64,000 nucleotides of DNA from Bacillota bacterium (GCA_021769295.1 JAETTD010000008.1:1-64000); one strand, 5' to 3'; shown: positions 52,744 through 63,900, counted from the stretch's first letter. The notes: generated by a model not told the origin, from the letters alone. A program made the numbers and translations.

Positions 52744-54168
52744 ATGAATTATAAAGAATTTTTAGCTTCATCGAAGCTTGCTAAAGTAACCTTGGCAGTC
52801 TTAATTGCAGATATAGTTGCCGGCATATATGTAGTCACTCAGATTGCAAAGTATATGGGGGGAACTGCTTCTATTATAGGAGTTGCTGCTTTAATCATTA
52901 TAGGAGCGCTTACATGGATTTGCCACTATAAAAAAACAAAAATATCAATTGCAATCGAAATTTTAATAACAATATTACTTGTAGTGTCAATCGTTGTATT
53001 AGGTAAAATCAATTCTGTTACAGGAGAAATCAGTAGAACTACTGAATATGAAGTTGTACAAATAGTTACTCTGAAAGATAGCAATATAGACGCAGCAGAC
53101 GATTTCAGTTCATATATTCTTGGTTATGGAAACAGTGATAACGGAGCTTATGAAAAGTCGAGCGATATTCTTGTAGAACATAATAAAAAGGTTAAAGAAA
53201 GTAGACCATATGAGTCTACTGATGGATTGTATAGTGATTTGATGTCATCGAAGATAGACTTTATGGTATTAACAAGTAATACGAGAAGTGATTTATCAAT
53301 GATTGATGAAGAATATGAAGATAAAGTTAAAGTAATATTTGAGAAAAAATATGAGATAGGACAAGCAGAGCTGAAAGCTGTTGACATAACTAAGGAACCT
53401 TTTACACTATATTTATGCGGTGCAGATTTGTCTTCAGGTCAGGATATTAATTCTACAGGAAGAGGAGATGTAAATATTCTTCTTACAGTAAACCCTAATA
53501 CAAAAAAAGTAAACATGCAGGTAATACCGAGAGATACCTTTGTGTATATACCATGCAGAGGCGGAAGCAGCAAATTATCTTATAGCGGCTGGTGGGGCGG
53601 CGTTCAGTCATCCATAGAAAGTATAGAAGATAAATTTGGTATTGACATCAATTATTATGCAAAAATTAACTTTAACGGATTGATTGATTTGGTAGATGCC
53701 CTTGGAGGTGTAACGGTATATAGCCATTATACATATAGTTATCAAGGATATAGCTTTGTTGAAGGGTATAATGAGGTTGATGGAAAAAAAGCTTTAAGAT
53801 TTGCAAGAGCAAGAAAAATGCTTCCGCAGAATGAGCTGTCAAGAGGGCAGCATCAGATGGAACTTATAAAAGGGATATTTAAAAAATTTTCAGAAAATCC
53901 GACATATGAAAATAGTATGGCAGTGCTTAATTCATTATCAAATAATTTTGTTACGAATTTACCAGAAGAAGATTATTACGATGCATTTAAATTGATAGTT
54001 GAACTATTGCCTCAATTGGAAACTATGGAAAATCACTCAATAGAAGGAACTTATCAGTGGCATTATGATGAAGTAAGAGATGGATATTATCAATATTACT
54101 ATTATCCCAAAGATGGTGAAATAGAGCGTGTAAGAAGCGACATAGAAGCTATTATTGAGGGCAAATAA
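52744..54168 (+). CDS. LytR-CpsA-Psr (LCP) family polymer ligase
   Basis: A 474-residue membrane protein that moves a finished polymer from its lipid carrier to peptidoglycan. Two to three N-terminal helices (about residues 13-90) precede an accessory region and the LCP domain (about 220-375), with NILLTVNPNTKKVNMQVIPR, RDTFVYIP, INFNGLIDLVDALGGV and RFARARK. The conserved Arg and Asp residues that bind the lipid pyrophosphate are in these motifs. GGAGGA precedes the ATG. Directly upstream of the exporter genes. Confidence 0.93.
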   Translation: MNYKEFLASSKLAKVTLAVLIADIVAGIYVVTQIAKYMGGTASIIGVAALIIIGALTWICHYKKTKISIAIEILITILLVVSIVVLGKINSVTGEISRTTEYEVVQIVTLKDSNIDAADDFSSYILGYGNSDNGAYEKSSDILVEHNKKVKESRPYESTDGLYSDLMSSKIDFMVLTSNTRSDLSMIDEEYEDKVKVIFEKKYEIGQAELKAVDITKEPFTLYLCGADLSSGQDINSTGRGDVNILLTVNPNTKKVNMQVIPRDTFVYIPCRGGSSKLSYSGWWGGVQSSIESIEDKFGIDINYYAKINFNGLIDLVDALGGVTVYSHYTYSYQGYSFVEGYNEVDGKKALRFARARKMLPQNELSRGQHQMELIKGIFKKFSENPTYENSMAVLNSLSNNFVTNLPEEDYYDAFKLIVELLPQLETMENHSIEGTYQWHYDEVRDGYYQYYYYPKDGEIERVRSDIEAIIEGK

Positions 54169-54198
54169 CATTGTAATTATGAAAGGCTTTTTTAATCT

Positions 54199-55005
54199 GT
54201 GAAAACGCTAAAGAAAATAACAATTGAACATATAAGATATAGAAAAACTATATTGAAGTTAGCAAAAGCAGATCTGATTAAAACATATAAAGGTACTGTT
54301 TTAGGTTGGCCATGGGTTTTGGTTAGACCGATAATGACTCTGGGCGTTTATTATTTTGCTTTTTCTATAGGGTTAAAAGTAAGTAGTCCGGTGAATGATT
54401 ATTCTTTTTTCTTGTGGCTCATCGCTGGAGTAGTGCCGTGGTTTTACATGAGGGATATTTTGACGGCAGGCGCCTCATCTATAAGGAAATATAAATTCCT
54501 TGTTACTAAGATAAAATATCCGATATCTACAATACCTACTTTTGTATGTGTGTCAAATTTGATTGTAAATTGCATTCTTATTATTTTAGTGATGATTGTA
54601 TTTATACTTTTAGGACACAGCCCTGATATTTATTGGATACAAATTCCATTTTATATATTGGTAATGTTTGTCATCTTTTCTATATGGTCATTGTTTTCCG
54701 GAATAGTGGCGACAGTTAGCAATGATTTTATGCAGTTAGTTAAGTCCTCTGTTATAATAATGTTTTGGATGTCAGGAGTTATGTATGATGTTAATAGCAT
54801 TAACAGCGAAATAATAAGAAATATAATGCTGATTAACCCTATAACGATTATTATAAATGGTTTTAGGGATGCTTTCATATATAAAGAATGGATTTGGGAT
54901 AGCCCAAATGAATTTATAAATCTTTGCGTTATATTTATAATAATGCTCTTTTTAGCTGTATTTTGCTATAAAAAATTGGAGCATGAAATCGTAGACATAC
55001 TTTAA
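54199..55005 (+). CDS. Polymer ABC exporter permease (TagG/Wzm type)
   Basis: ABC-2 type permease of 268 residues with six predicted helices. The start IRYRKTILKLAKADLIKTYK and GWPWVLVRPIMTLGVYYFAF are typical of teichoic-acid and O-antigen exporters; WRFF-like ends are replaced by VPWFYMRDIL. With the ATPase downstream it flips the lipid-linked polymer to the outer face. The start codon is GTG at 54199. Confidence 0.92.
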   Translation: MKTLKKITIEHIRYRKTILKLAKADLIKTYKGTVLGWPWVLVRPIMTLGVYYFAFSIGLKVSSPVNDYSFFLWLIAGVVPWFYMRDILTAGASSIRKYKFLVTKIKYPISTIPTFVCVSNLIVNCILIILVMIVFILLGHSPDIYWIQIPFYILVMFVIFSIWSLFSGIVATVSNDFMQLVKSSVIIMFWMSGVMYDVNSINSEIIRNIMLINPITIIINGFRDAFIYKEWIWDSPNEFINLCVIFIIMLFLAVFCYKKLEHEIVDIL

Positions 55006-55014
55006 GAGGATATT

Positions 55015-55758
55015 ATGCGAGAAGATATGACTTCTGTACAAATAAAAAATGTTACAAAAAACTACAGATTATTTAAAAATGAAAGAAATAGATTTCTGTC
55101 ATTTTTTGATAAAAATATTGAATATAAAGAAAAAAAGGCGTTGTCTAACGTTAGCCTTAAAATCAATAAAGGCGAACTGGTAGCATTATTTGGAAAAAAC
55201 GGAGCAGGAAAGTCTACTCTTTTAAAAATGATAACCGGAGTAGTGTACCCGTCTGAGGGAATAGTTAGAATAAATGGGAGAGTTGGAGCGCTTCTTGAGC
55301 TTACTGCGGGATTTGATCCTGAACTTACAGGTAGAGAAAATATATACTTTCGCGGAGATGTTTTTGGAATGAGAGAAGAAGAAATTAAATTTCTGGAAGA
55401 TAAAATAATAGATTTTGCGGAAATCGGCGAGTATATAGATCAGCCAGTAAGAACCTATTCAAGCGGAATGAAAGCACGATTAGGTTTTGCCATAAATATA
55501 AATATAGAACCGGATATCTTGATAGTTGATGAAACTTTGAGTGTGGGAGATAGAGCTTTCAGGGAAAAATGCAGAAACGCCATTACTCAGAAAATATATG
55601 ATGGAATAACTTTTATTTTTGTAACTCATTCTTTATCTGATGCAAAGCGGTTTTGCAAAAGAGGAGTAGTTATGAAAAACGGATGCATTGTGTTTGATGG
55701 TAGTGTGCAAGATGCCGCAGATTTTTATAATAAAAATATATTGAAACAAAATAAATAA
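55015..55758 (+). CDS. Polymer ABC exporter ATPase (TagH/Wzt type)
   Basis: ATPase of 247 residues. Walker A GKNGAGKST is near residue 60, the signature YSSGMKARLGFA near residue 150 and Walker B ILIVDETLSVGD near residue 167. GALLELTAGFDPELTGREN is the subfamily mark of teichoic-acid and polysaccharide exporters. It lacks a long C-terminal carbohydrate-binding domain, so it belongs to the short type. It follows the permease gene after nine bases. Confidence 0.94.
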   Translation: MREDMTSVQIKNVTKNYRLFKNERNRFLSFFDKNIEYKEKKALSNVSLKINKGELVALFGKNGAGKSTLLKMITGVVYPSEGIVRINGRVGALLELTAGFDPELTGRENIYFRGDVFGMREEEIKFLEDKIIDFAEIGEYIDQPVRTYSSGMKARLGFAININIEPDILIVDETLSVGDRAFREKCRNAITQKIYDGITFIFVTHSLSDAKRFCKRGVVMKNGCIVFDGSVQDAADFYNKNILKQNK

Positions 55759-55777
55759 TATTAGGTAGTTATAAAAA

Positions 55778-56923
55778 ATGAAGAGTATAAAAAGATATAA
55801 ATTTATTTACATTGTTGTTATATTGTTGATTGTGTTACTTGCTTTTATTAGTTTTGATGCGTCAAAATATGCATATGGTGAGCCGACAACTGATGATTCG
55901 GGAGTAGGGACAGCAATACCTGATGAGCCGAACTCTCCTGCGCCTGTAAATCCTTCAGTACCAGTAGTGCCTACGCAGAAGGAACCGGCCAATCTACCAT
56001 CAAATAATAACGGCGGAGATGTTGAAAATCATTCTAGCACTGTAGTCCATGTTGACACCGGATTAAGTGAATTGGAAATAGATTGCGGTAAGCTTGTACC
56101 TGAATTTACACCTGAACAATATGAATATACAGTCTATGTTGATAAAGATTCAGAAAACAAAAGTTGCAGCACAAGAGCAGTGGCTAAGGATTCTGCAAAT
56201 ACAACAATTAGTGCGGAAGGTCCGTCTAAGTTTGATAATAAAGATATACAGAAAAAAATTATAGTTGAGGGAAATAACGGGCAGAAAAGCGAGTATATAA
56301 TCAACGTTCATGTAATAAAAGACACAGAGATGATAGTTGATAATATATTGTATAAAATATCTTCGACTATGAATATTAAGGAGCTCCCAGGCATCTTTAA
56401 AACAGTTGATGCCAAATTCAAAAATGAAAAAATTAAAGTTGCAGAAACGCAGGATGGCAATTTGCGGCTTATTTGTTTTATAAATAGTGAAGATAGCAAC
56501 AATACAAAATGGTATGCGCTTGGAAATGATGGAGTCTCTTTATATCAAACTGAAATAAGAGAAATTGAAGGAGAAAAATATATAGTAATTTTTGCAGGAC
56601 AAGAATTTATGTACGGTAGGCATGAAGGAAAGATAGGCTATTATATTGCTGATTCTCAATCTGGAAAAATCACATTTTCCATATTGGACAATAAAAAAAC
56701 GAAAGAAGAATTCGGTTATAACAATATGATAATGTTTGCGCTAATTGCTATTCTTTTTATTATAATATGTATTTGCGTAAACCTCGTATTAAAAAACAGA
56801 CGTAGCTCGAAAAAGCAAGAAAGTGAAAATAAATATTTTAGACCTTATATGCATATTGAAGAAATTCAGAAAGAGATTATAGGTCTTGCCGACGATGTGG
56901 AAGATAACGGGAAGGAGTTTTAA
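55778..56923 (+). CDS. Membrane protein with cadherin-like beta-sandwich domain
   Basis: A 381-residue cell-surface protein with an N-terminal membrane helix (about 7-25), a Pro-rich linker (PNSPAPVNPSVPVVP), a cadherin-like beta-sandwich domain (about 90-180, with LSELEIDCGKLVPEF and YEYTVYVDKD), a second soluble domain, and a C-terminal helix (about 318-345) followed by a short basic and acidic tail. Both ends are therefore likely inside the cell with the middle outside. Such proteins may guide or hold the polymer or wall. The exact role is unknown. Confidence 0.78.
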   Translation: MKSIKRYKFIYIVVILLIVLLAFISFDASKYAYGEPTTDDSGVGTAIPDEPNSPAPVNPSVPVVPTQKEPANLPSNNNGGDVENHSSTVVHVDTGLSELEIDCGKLVPEFTPEQYEYTVYVDKDSENKSCSTRAVAKDSANTTISAEGPSKFDNKDIQKKIIVEGNNGQKSEYIINVHVIKDTEMIVDNILYKISSTMNIKELPGIFKTVDAKFKNEKIKVAETQDGNLRLICFINSEDSNNTKWYALGNDGVSLYQTEIREIEGEKYIVIFAGQEFMYGRHEGKIGYYIADSQSGKITFSILDNKKTKEEFGYNNMIMFALIAILFIIICICVNLVLKNRRSSKKQESENKYFRPYMHIEEIQKEIIGLADDVEDNGKEF

Positions 56924-56931
56924 TTCCAACT

Positions 56932-57786
56932 GTGAGTAAAAACGTTTTGAAAAATAATAAAAAAAGCGATAAACAAGTGCGCATGGATTATGCTGTTGTT
57001 GTATTTCTTGATTATATAAAGAAATATCCTATAACTAAGCATTTTTTACCTCCGTCATATTTTAAGGAGGAATTACATATTGATGATGCAAGGGCATTAT
57101 TGAGAAAGTTAGAAAAACGAAAATATATAATTAAAGATAAAAATGGGTATTTTACAATAACATCTAAAGGCGAAAGAAAGATAAATAGCAATGGTGATTA
57201 TTTGAAGTTTTTCGAAACAGCAGTGCCATATGTTGATATTTTAGATTATAATAAGAGAAAAGAAGAAAAATATGACATATCTTTTGAAAAAATAATGATT
57301 GCTGTTTTACTTGAAAAAATAAAGCAATTGGAAGAACAAGACCATTATATAGGTGTTAAAAATTTACACTATGATATAGGAGAACTTTATTATAAAATAG
57401 ATTTTAAAGGACAGGCCGTGTATCACTATTTGGTATCGTTATACTTTGAAATTAGCGGATTACAATATTATGATAAGTTTCTGGATTTTATACAGGGAAA
57501 ATGCAAAAAGAAAGATGTTGAAGAAATATACGAGCATAACTATATAGACCCATATATTATAGAATCTATTATAAAAGTAGGTGATGTATATTACGATGAT
57601 ATGTCTGATACCGTGTTTGAAAGAAATAAAATAACCATAAATCTGTGCACGAGAGAGAAATTTAAAGAATTAGTAAATGATATAATTACACAAACGTATG
57701 ATACGCAAAAATGGCAAAAATATTTTAGAAAAACGTTTAATGGCATGACAAATGCCATAGAAAATGAAATAAAATATAAGAATTAG
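56932..57786 (+). CDS. Hypothetical protein with winged-helix-like N-terminus
   Basis: A 284-residue soluble protein of unknown family. Residues 17-75 read like a winged helix (LHIDDARALLRKLEKRKYII, then a wing ending in FTITSKGERK). The remaining 200 residues are helical, rich in Tyr, Lys and Glu, with repeated GELYYKIDF-like segments that resemble TPR helices. The GTG at 56932 lies 15 bases after GGAG, a long distance, so the start is uncertain. It may regulate the cluster. Confidence 0.65.
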   Translation: MSKNVLKNNKKSDKQVRMDYAVVVFLDYIKKYPITKHFLPPSYFKEELHIDDARALLRKLEKRKYIIKDKNGYFTITSKGERKINSNGDYLKFFETAVPYVDILDYNKRKEEKYDISFEKIMIAVLLEKIKQLEEQDHYIGVKNLHYDIGELYYKIDFKGQAVYHYLVSLYFEISGLQYYDKFLDFIQGKCKKKDVEEIYEHNYIDPYIIESIIKVGDVYYDDMSDTVFERNKITINLCTREKFKELVNDIITQTYDTQKWQKYFRKTFNGMTNAIENEIKYKN

Positions 57787-57806
57787 TATGTATACAAGGA
57801 TTTAGC

Positions 57807-58874
57807 ATGCAATATATAAGAATTGGGAAATTAAAGATTCCTTATGAGGTTAAGTTTACGGAACATAAGAAATACTTAAAAATTTTAGGAGTTAAAGTAC
57901 CGTTTTCAACAGATAAAGATTTATATGGTCAAAAATATTATCGGATCTTTGGAATAAGGTTTAAAATTAAATCGAGGGACAAATTTATAATATCAAGAAG
58001 CAGGTTTAATTTTGAAAATAATAAAAAATGGACAGACGAGGATATCAAAAAAGCCTCTGAACAGATTTTCAAACAAAAGTTGGGATATACACCCAATTTA
58101 GACATGCCTAAAAGTATGAATGAAAAAATATTCTGGCTCAAGCTTAATTATCATAACCCACTGGTTACAAAATGTTGCGATAAGTTTAGAGTAAAAGAAT
58201 ACGTTGCTGAGAAAATAGGCACTAAGTTTTCAGTTCCTGTGATAGATAGTTGGAAGTCGGCGGAAGAAATTGATTTTTCTAAACTTCCTGAACAATTTGT
58301 GCTTAAAGTCAATTGGTCAAGTGGATATAACATAATTGTAAAAAATAAACAAGAATTGAATGAAGAGAAGGCAAGAGAAAAAATAAAATATTGGCTTCAG
58401 CCTGAGCAGAATAGTTATTATCAGGCATTTAATTGGGGATATAAAGATATGGAGCCTATAGTTTATGCAGAAGAATATATAGAGCAGTTAGATGGTCAAC
58501 TTTTCGATTATAAAATATATTGCTGCAATGGAAAAGCAAGATTCATGTTCATATCTACAGATAGATACAATGGTGATGGGGTGACATATGATTTCTTTGA
58601 TATGAACTTTGAAAAACTTGATTTTCATTACGGAAGAAGAGAACACTCTAAATATAAATTAGAGAAACCACATTTTTTTGAAGATATGGTGAGATATGCG
58701 GAAATACTCTCAAAACCATTTCCATTTGTAAGAGTGGATTTTTATGAGCTTGTGGACAAGCTGTATGTGGGAGAAATGACATTTTATTCAGGAGGAGGCA
58801 TTTTGCCTTTTGAACCTGTGGAGTGGGATTATAAATTAGGGGAATACATTAATTTGCCATTGAAGGAAGGGTGA
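57807..58874 (+). CDS. TupA-like ATP-grasp protein
   Basis: A 355-residue protein. After about 75 residues of basic N-terminal sequence comes a TupA-type ATP-grasp domain: MNEKIFWLKLNYHNPLVTK near residue 100, LPEQFVLKVNWSSGYNIIV near residue 160 (nucleotide-binding Lys), FDYKIYCCNGK, and the end FPFVRVDFYEL with VGEMTFYSGGG. TupA of alkaliphilic bacilli is needed for teichuronopeptide, a wall polymer that carries polyglutamate. Addition of amino acids to a sugar acid is a reasonable inference here. It is closely related to the first half of the next protein. Confidence 0.88.
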   Translation: MQYIRIGKLKIPYEVKFTEHKKYLKILGVKVPFSTDKDLYGQKYYRIFGIRFKIKSRDKFIISRSRFNFENNKKWTDEDIKKASEQIFKQKLGYTPNLDMPKSMNEKIFWLKLNYHNPLVTKCCDKFRVKEYVAEKIGTKFSVPVIDSWKSAEEIDFSKLPEQFVLKVNWSSGYNIIVKNKQELNEEKAREKIKYWLQPEQNSYYQAFNWGYKDMEPIVYAEEYIEQLDGQLFDYKIYCCNGKARFMFISTDRYNGDGVTYDFFDMNFEKLDFHYGRREHSKYKLEKPHFFEDMVRYAEILSKPFPFVRVDFYELVDKLYVGEMTFYSGGGILPFEPVEWDYKLGEYINLPLKEG

Positions 58875-58877
58875 AAA

Positions 58878-60968
58878 ATGCCATCGTACTATAAAGGAAC
58901 ACGGGATATAAAAAAAGAACACTATAATATGGGAGTATTGCTTACAGAGGAAAAGAAAAGAGAAATACTTGAAAATAATTTTAAAAGACGTGTGGGATAT
59001 GATTTAAACCTTGATGAGCCTAAAAGCTTCAACGAAAAGATTATGTGGCTGAAGCTTTATTACCAGGATCCGCTTATTACTAAATGTTGTGACAAATATG
59101 CCGTAAAAGATTATGTTACGGAAAAAATAGGTGAGGAATACATAGTGCCTACTATTGCAGTTTGGGACAATCCGGACGACATTGATTTTGATAAGCTTCC
59201 TGAACAATTTGTGCTTAAAGTTAATTGGTCAAGTGGATATAATATAATATGCAAAGATAAATCTAAATTAGACCCGGAAGCAACAAAGCGCCAGTTAAAA
59301 AAATGGATGCAACCTGACAGGAATGCTTATTATCAGCTGTTTAATTGGGGTTTCAAGCATATGAAACCTACTGTATATGCTGAAGAATACATAGAACAAG
59401 TAGACGGACAAGTGTACGACTATAAATTTTTTGTATTTAATGGCGAAGTTAAATCCATGTTTATTGCTACAGATAGGCATAAAGGTTTTGATCTTACTTA
59501 TGATTGGTTCGACAGAGACTTTAATCACATGCCATTTACATATGGCGGTGTAATGACGGCAGAGCCAATGCCTGAAAAACCAATCATGTATGAAAAAATG
59601 GTTGAGCTGGCTGAAAAACTTGCTGCTCCATTCCCTTTTGTTCGTATAGATTTTTATGAGATTGAAGGAAAAATTATGCTTGGTGAAATGACTTTTTATT
59701 CTGGAGGAGGAATTTTACCATTTGATCCTGTAGAATGGGATTACATATTAGGTTCTTGGATAAAGCTTCCTGAAAAATTGATTACAGATAAGACAAGTAA
59801 GCTGGAGCCATTGAAAGTATATGCAGTAAGTCATAAAAGAAAATTTCAATATAAGCTAAGAGCATTAAGAAGCAAAATAGTAAAACATAAAATCATAAAT
59901 AAGAAGCACTATATAGTATTCTTTAACAGGTTAAGAGCGCCTTTTATAAAAGGAAAATCATATATAAGATTTGAGGGCTTGGAAATCAAAAGAAGGCATG
60001 TAAAGAAAAAAGCCGCACCGGTAAATTCGGTATCTAAATTTGAATTTGTCAATATGGGTCCGAGATTATCATATGCAATGGAAGATAAAATAACCGTTGA
60101 CATGAAAAAGCATTATTGCGAGCAGAAAGGATACAAACAGCTGAAGTATTTCCCAAACTTGACAGATCCCCAGACTTTTAACGAAAAACTTTTGTGGCTG
60201 GCGATTTACTATAAAAATCCAAATTATAGCATAGCAGCAGACAAGGCTAAAGTAAAAGACTGGGTGGGAGAGCGAATCGGATATGAATATACCGTTCCCA
60301 CTATTGGAGTTTATGAGGACATAAATGCAATTGATTTTGACAGTCTCCCCGACAAATTTGTAATTAAAGCAAACAATGGGTGGGGGGCTAACGAAGTCGC
60401 TTTAATAAGAGATAAAAATAAATGTAATATAGATAACTTAAAAGCATTAGCATCTACATGGCTTTATCCATGGGGATTTTATTACTATAATAATATGTGC
60501 ATAACCGATGAAAAGCCTGAAAAACCGCTTATAGTTATTGAGGAGCTTTTAGAAGAAGAGGGAAAAAAATATTTAAACGATTATAAGCTTTATTGTTGTA
60601 ATGGAAAAGTCAGATTCAGCATGGTAGTCACTGACAGAGGAAGTAAACAGCAGACAAGAACTTTTGTAGATGAAGATTGGAAGGTTTTGCCTGTACGTCG
60701 CGCTGGCAAGTTTTCCAGTCAGACTCCTGATAAACCTGAAAACTATGAGAAAATGGTAGAATTGGCGGAAAAGCTGGCAAAAGATATTCCATTTGTTAGA
60801 ATAGATTTTTATAATATAAATGGAAGGATATATGTGGGAGAGTTGACATTTACACCTGGGCTGTTCTTGCGGTTCAACCCATCCGGTGCAGATAAGTTTT
60901 TGGGCAAATTCTTGGACATAACGCAAGTTATGGAAGAGGTTAATGCTGATAAAGAAAGTTGCCACTAA
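58878..60968 (+). CDS. Tandem TupA-like ATP-grasp protein (two domains)
   Basis: A 696-residue fusion of two TupA-like domains. Domain 1 (about residues 25-305) is close to the protein at 57807: LPEQFVLKVNWSSGYNII recurs unchanged and LGEMTFYSGGGILPF is shared. Domain 2 (about 395-690) is more distant: LPDKFVIKANNGWGANEV, DYKLYCCNGKVRF, and VGELTFTPGLFLRF in place of the YSGGG ending. A basic linker of about 90 residues lies between. The two domains probably act on different acceptors. It starts three bases after the previous stop. Confidence 0.88.
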   Translation: MPSYYKGTRDIKKEHYNMGVLLTEEKKREILENNFKRRVGYDLNLDEPKSFNEKIMWLKLYYQDPLITKCCDKYAVKDYVTEKIGEEYIVPTIAVWDNPDDIDFDKLPEQFVLKVNWSSGYNIICKDKSKLDPEATKRQLKKWMQPDRNAYYQLFNWGFKHMKPTVYAEEYIEQVDGQVYDYKFFVFNGEVKSMFIATDRHKGFDLTYDWFDRDFNHMPFTYGGVMTAEPMPEKPIMYEKMVELAEKLAAPFPFVRIDFYEIEGKIMLGEMTFYSGGGILPFDPVEWDYILGSWIKLPEKLITDKTSKLEPLKVYAVSHKRKFQYKLRALRSKIVKHKIINKKHYIVFFNRLRAPFIKGKSYIRFEGLEIKRRHVKKKAAPVNSVSKFEFVNMGPRLSYAMEDKITVDMKKHYCEQKGYKQLKYFPNLTDPQTFNEKLLWLAIYYKNPNYSIAADKAKVKDWVGERIGYEYTVPTIGVYEDINAIDFDSLPDKFVIKANNGWGANEVALIRDKNKCNIDNLKALASTWLYPWGFYYYNNMCITDEKPEKPLIVIEELLEEEGKKYLNDYKLYCCNGKVRFSMVVTDRGSKQQTRTFVDEDWKVLPVRRAGKFSSQTPDKPENYEKMVELAEKLAKDIPFVRIDFYNINGRIYVGELTFTPGLFLRFNPSGADKFLGKFLDITQVMEEVNADKESCH

Positions 60969-60993
60969 GGGATGAAAAGGAAGGAGTTAGATC

Positions 60994-63900
60994 ATGCAAA
61001 GAAAAAGCATACATGATAGCTACAAAAGAATTATCGTGTTACTTTTGAGCATAACATTGATGTTTACAATGTGTGCACCGTCAGTTTTTGCATTAGGTGA
61101 GGCATGGCAGGGTACAGCAGAAGGCGATATTCTGATCAAGGACACCGTGACAAAAATTGCGGAAAATGTTTATGAGCATGAGGTCGTTACAAACAATAAA
61201 GAGGGTAACGATCAAAAAATTGATTATTTATGTGAGATAGGAAAGAGCGAAAATATTAAAATTGTCGCTTGTTATGGCAAGGACAGCGTAGATAGCTGGT
61301 CTCTTACGCCTACGACCGTTCAGGCAAAGGCATACGAGCAGCATCACCCAGGTCATACTGTAGTTGCAGGAATTAACGCTGATTTTTTTAACATGGCCAA
61401 CGGTCAGCCCATGGGCGCATTGGTAATGGAAGGAAAAATCTGCAATAATGCAAACGGACGTCCTTATTTTGGTATAACAAAGGATGGAAACGCTGTTATT
61501 AGACAGAACAATGACCTGAGCGATTTACAGACTGCTGTAGGAGGAGATGTAATATTAATAGCAGACGGGAAACCTGTTACTGAAAATACGTCATATGGAG
61601 CTCTCAATTACAGCAGAACAGCTATAGGAATTAAGGCAGATGGAACAGTAGTAACATTCGTTACACACGGACTTAACCCACCTATTTCAGGAGGCCGTAC
61701 ATATACTGAGATTGCAGAAATGCTGTCAAAAGAAGGTTGTGTATCTGCCATTGCCCTTGATGGAGGTGGCTCATCTACTTTTGCTGCAAGACCGGAGGGC
61801 AGTTCAGTATTGGAAGTACGCAATTCCCCGGCTGACGGAGCAGAAAGAGCTGTAAGTTCAAGCTTACTTGTAGTTTCTACTGCAGAGCCTACAGGTGTAT
61901 TTGATCATGCGCAGCTTACACCAAATAATGAAGTGTATACTCCGTTATCTCAAATACAATTTGAAGCAAAAGGCGTAGATACTGCCGGAATCGGAATGGA
62001 ATTGCCTAAGGATGTTAAGTGGTCACTTTCTGAAGAAAGTCAGGCTTTAGGCACTATAGATGCGGACACAGGCGTGTTTAAAGCAAGTACAGAAGTTGGA
62101 GAGGTAACAATAAACCTAACTCAAGACGGTAAAATAGTAGGAGAAACCAAGATTGAAATAGCCGTACCTGATCATATCTATTTTAACACTGAAGAAGTCA
62201 GCTTAGGGTTTGAAGAAAAGACAAATTTGGGTATAGTTGTCAGAAGCAAAGGCAGAGATATGAACTATAAGCCGGGAGATATTAAATGGACTATTTCTGA
62301 TGATAGAATGGGAACTTTCGTAGGAAATACATTTATTTCTGCTGACGGAGCAAGCTTAACCGGAACGGCAACTGCAACCTCTGCTTATGATGATACAGTT
62401 TCAGGTTCAATAACTGTTATAGTAGGAAAATTACCTACCGTTGTATGGGATTTTGAAGATAAAGTGGACGATGATGGTAAGCCTATATTAGCTGAGGACT
62501 ATTATATTGGCAATGAAGAGTCTTCAGGAGTATTAACTCATACTAACTACAATAGAGGTGGTAAAGAATCTATTGAAATTGTAAGCTCTGACGAGGATGA
62601 ACCGGTTCGCTTCGGAAATAAATCTTTGAAACTCAATTATGACTTTATAAATTGCGGAGAAGTAACAGAGGGAGCTTGTTTAGGAACCACAGAAGGTATG
62701 GAAGCTCCAGGTGTACCAACCGGCATAGGTGTGTGGGTTTATGCTCCTGAAGGAGTTGGAGTAGATTATCAAGGAGAGGGCACACAGTCCGGATTTTGGC
62801 TTAGAGGATATGTAAAAGACGGAGCAGGCAGTAATATTGCATATGATTTTACTCTTGAGCCTAAGAAGTTCCATAGCTTGATAAATGAAGGAAAAGAACT
62901 CCCTAAAGGAATAGAACAGCCAGGAATTTATTGGCAGGGCTGGAAGTACTTGGAGGCTGATTTGACGAGCATACAGGCACCGTATTCAATTCAGCCGGGA
63001 ATGACTTTTCGCTTGATGTTCGTTGCAGGTACTAAAATGGGAACAAGGACTGCAAATTCAATTTATTTCGACAACTTACAGTTTGTATACGGAACCAACA
63101 TCGATGATACGGACGAACCGTTTGTAGCTTCCATGATGCTTAATGGAGAAGAATTAAAGGACGGCGCTGTTGTAAATACGGATACGATCACTGTAGATGC
63201 TATTTTGCAGGATGTTCAGAATAAGTACACGTCAGGAATTGATGATACTACGGCAAGAATGTACATTGATGGTATCAACGTTGTTGATAACGACAAGTAC
63301 ATGTATGGATATAATGACAGCGACCATAGGATGCAACTCTCCAACTTAAAACTGAGAGATGGAAGACATACCGTAACGGTAAAGGTTAAGGATAAATTCG
63401 GTAATGAAGTTAAAGATACAAGAAGCTTTGTAATTGATACCAATACGCCGATAACCACTACGACGGTTAATATTGGAACAGCTACTGATAAAGCTATTAT
63501 TGGAAAGACAATTGACTTGCAGATAAAAGCTTCTGATAACACGGTTATTGACAGCACAACCATCTTTAAGCTTGGAAATCAGTTTAAAGACTATGAAGTT
63601 AAGTTTTCTGAAAATTATGAAGGAACTGTCGTTAAAAGCAATATTGAAAAGACGATAACTGTAAATGCGATAAGAAAACAAGATGCTGCACAGGAAGACG
63701 ACAATATTATTGCAACATTGTCAGTACAGGTACCTTCGGATTTAAAGGTTACAGATTACTTTAATTATATCGTAAGCGGTGGAAAGTTTGAAACTGCTGA
63801 TGGAGCTTATGATACATACTCGAGCAGTGAAGTTAAAATTCCTATAGGATCAGACTACGAGATTACATCAGAGCCCGTGATTGTCGGTGGAGAAGATGCA

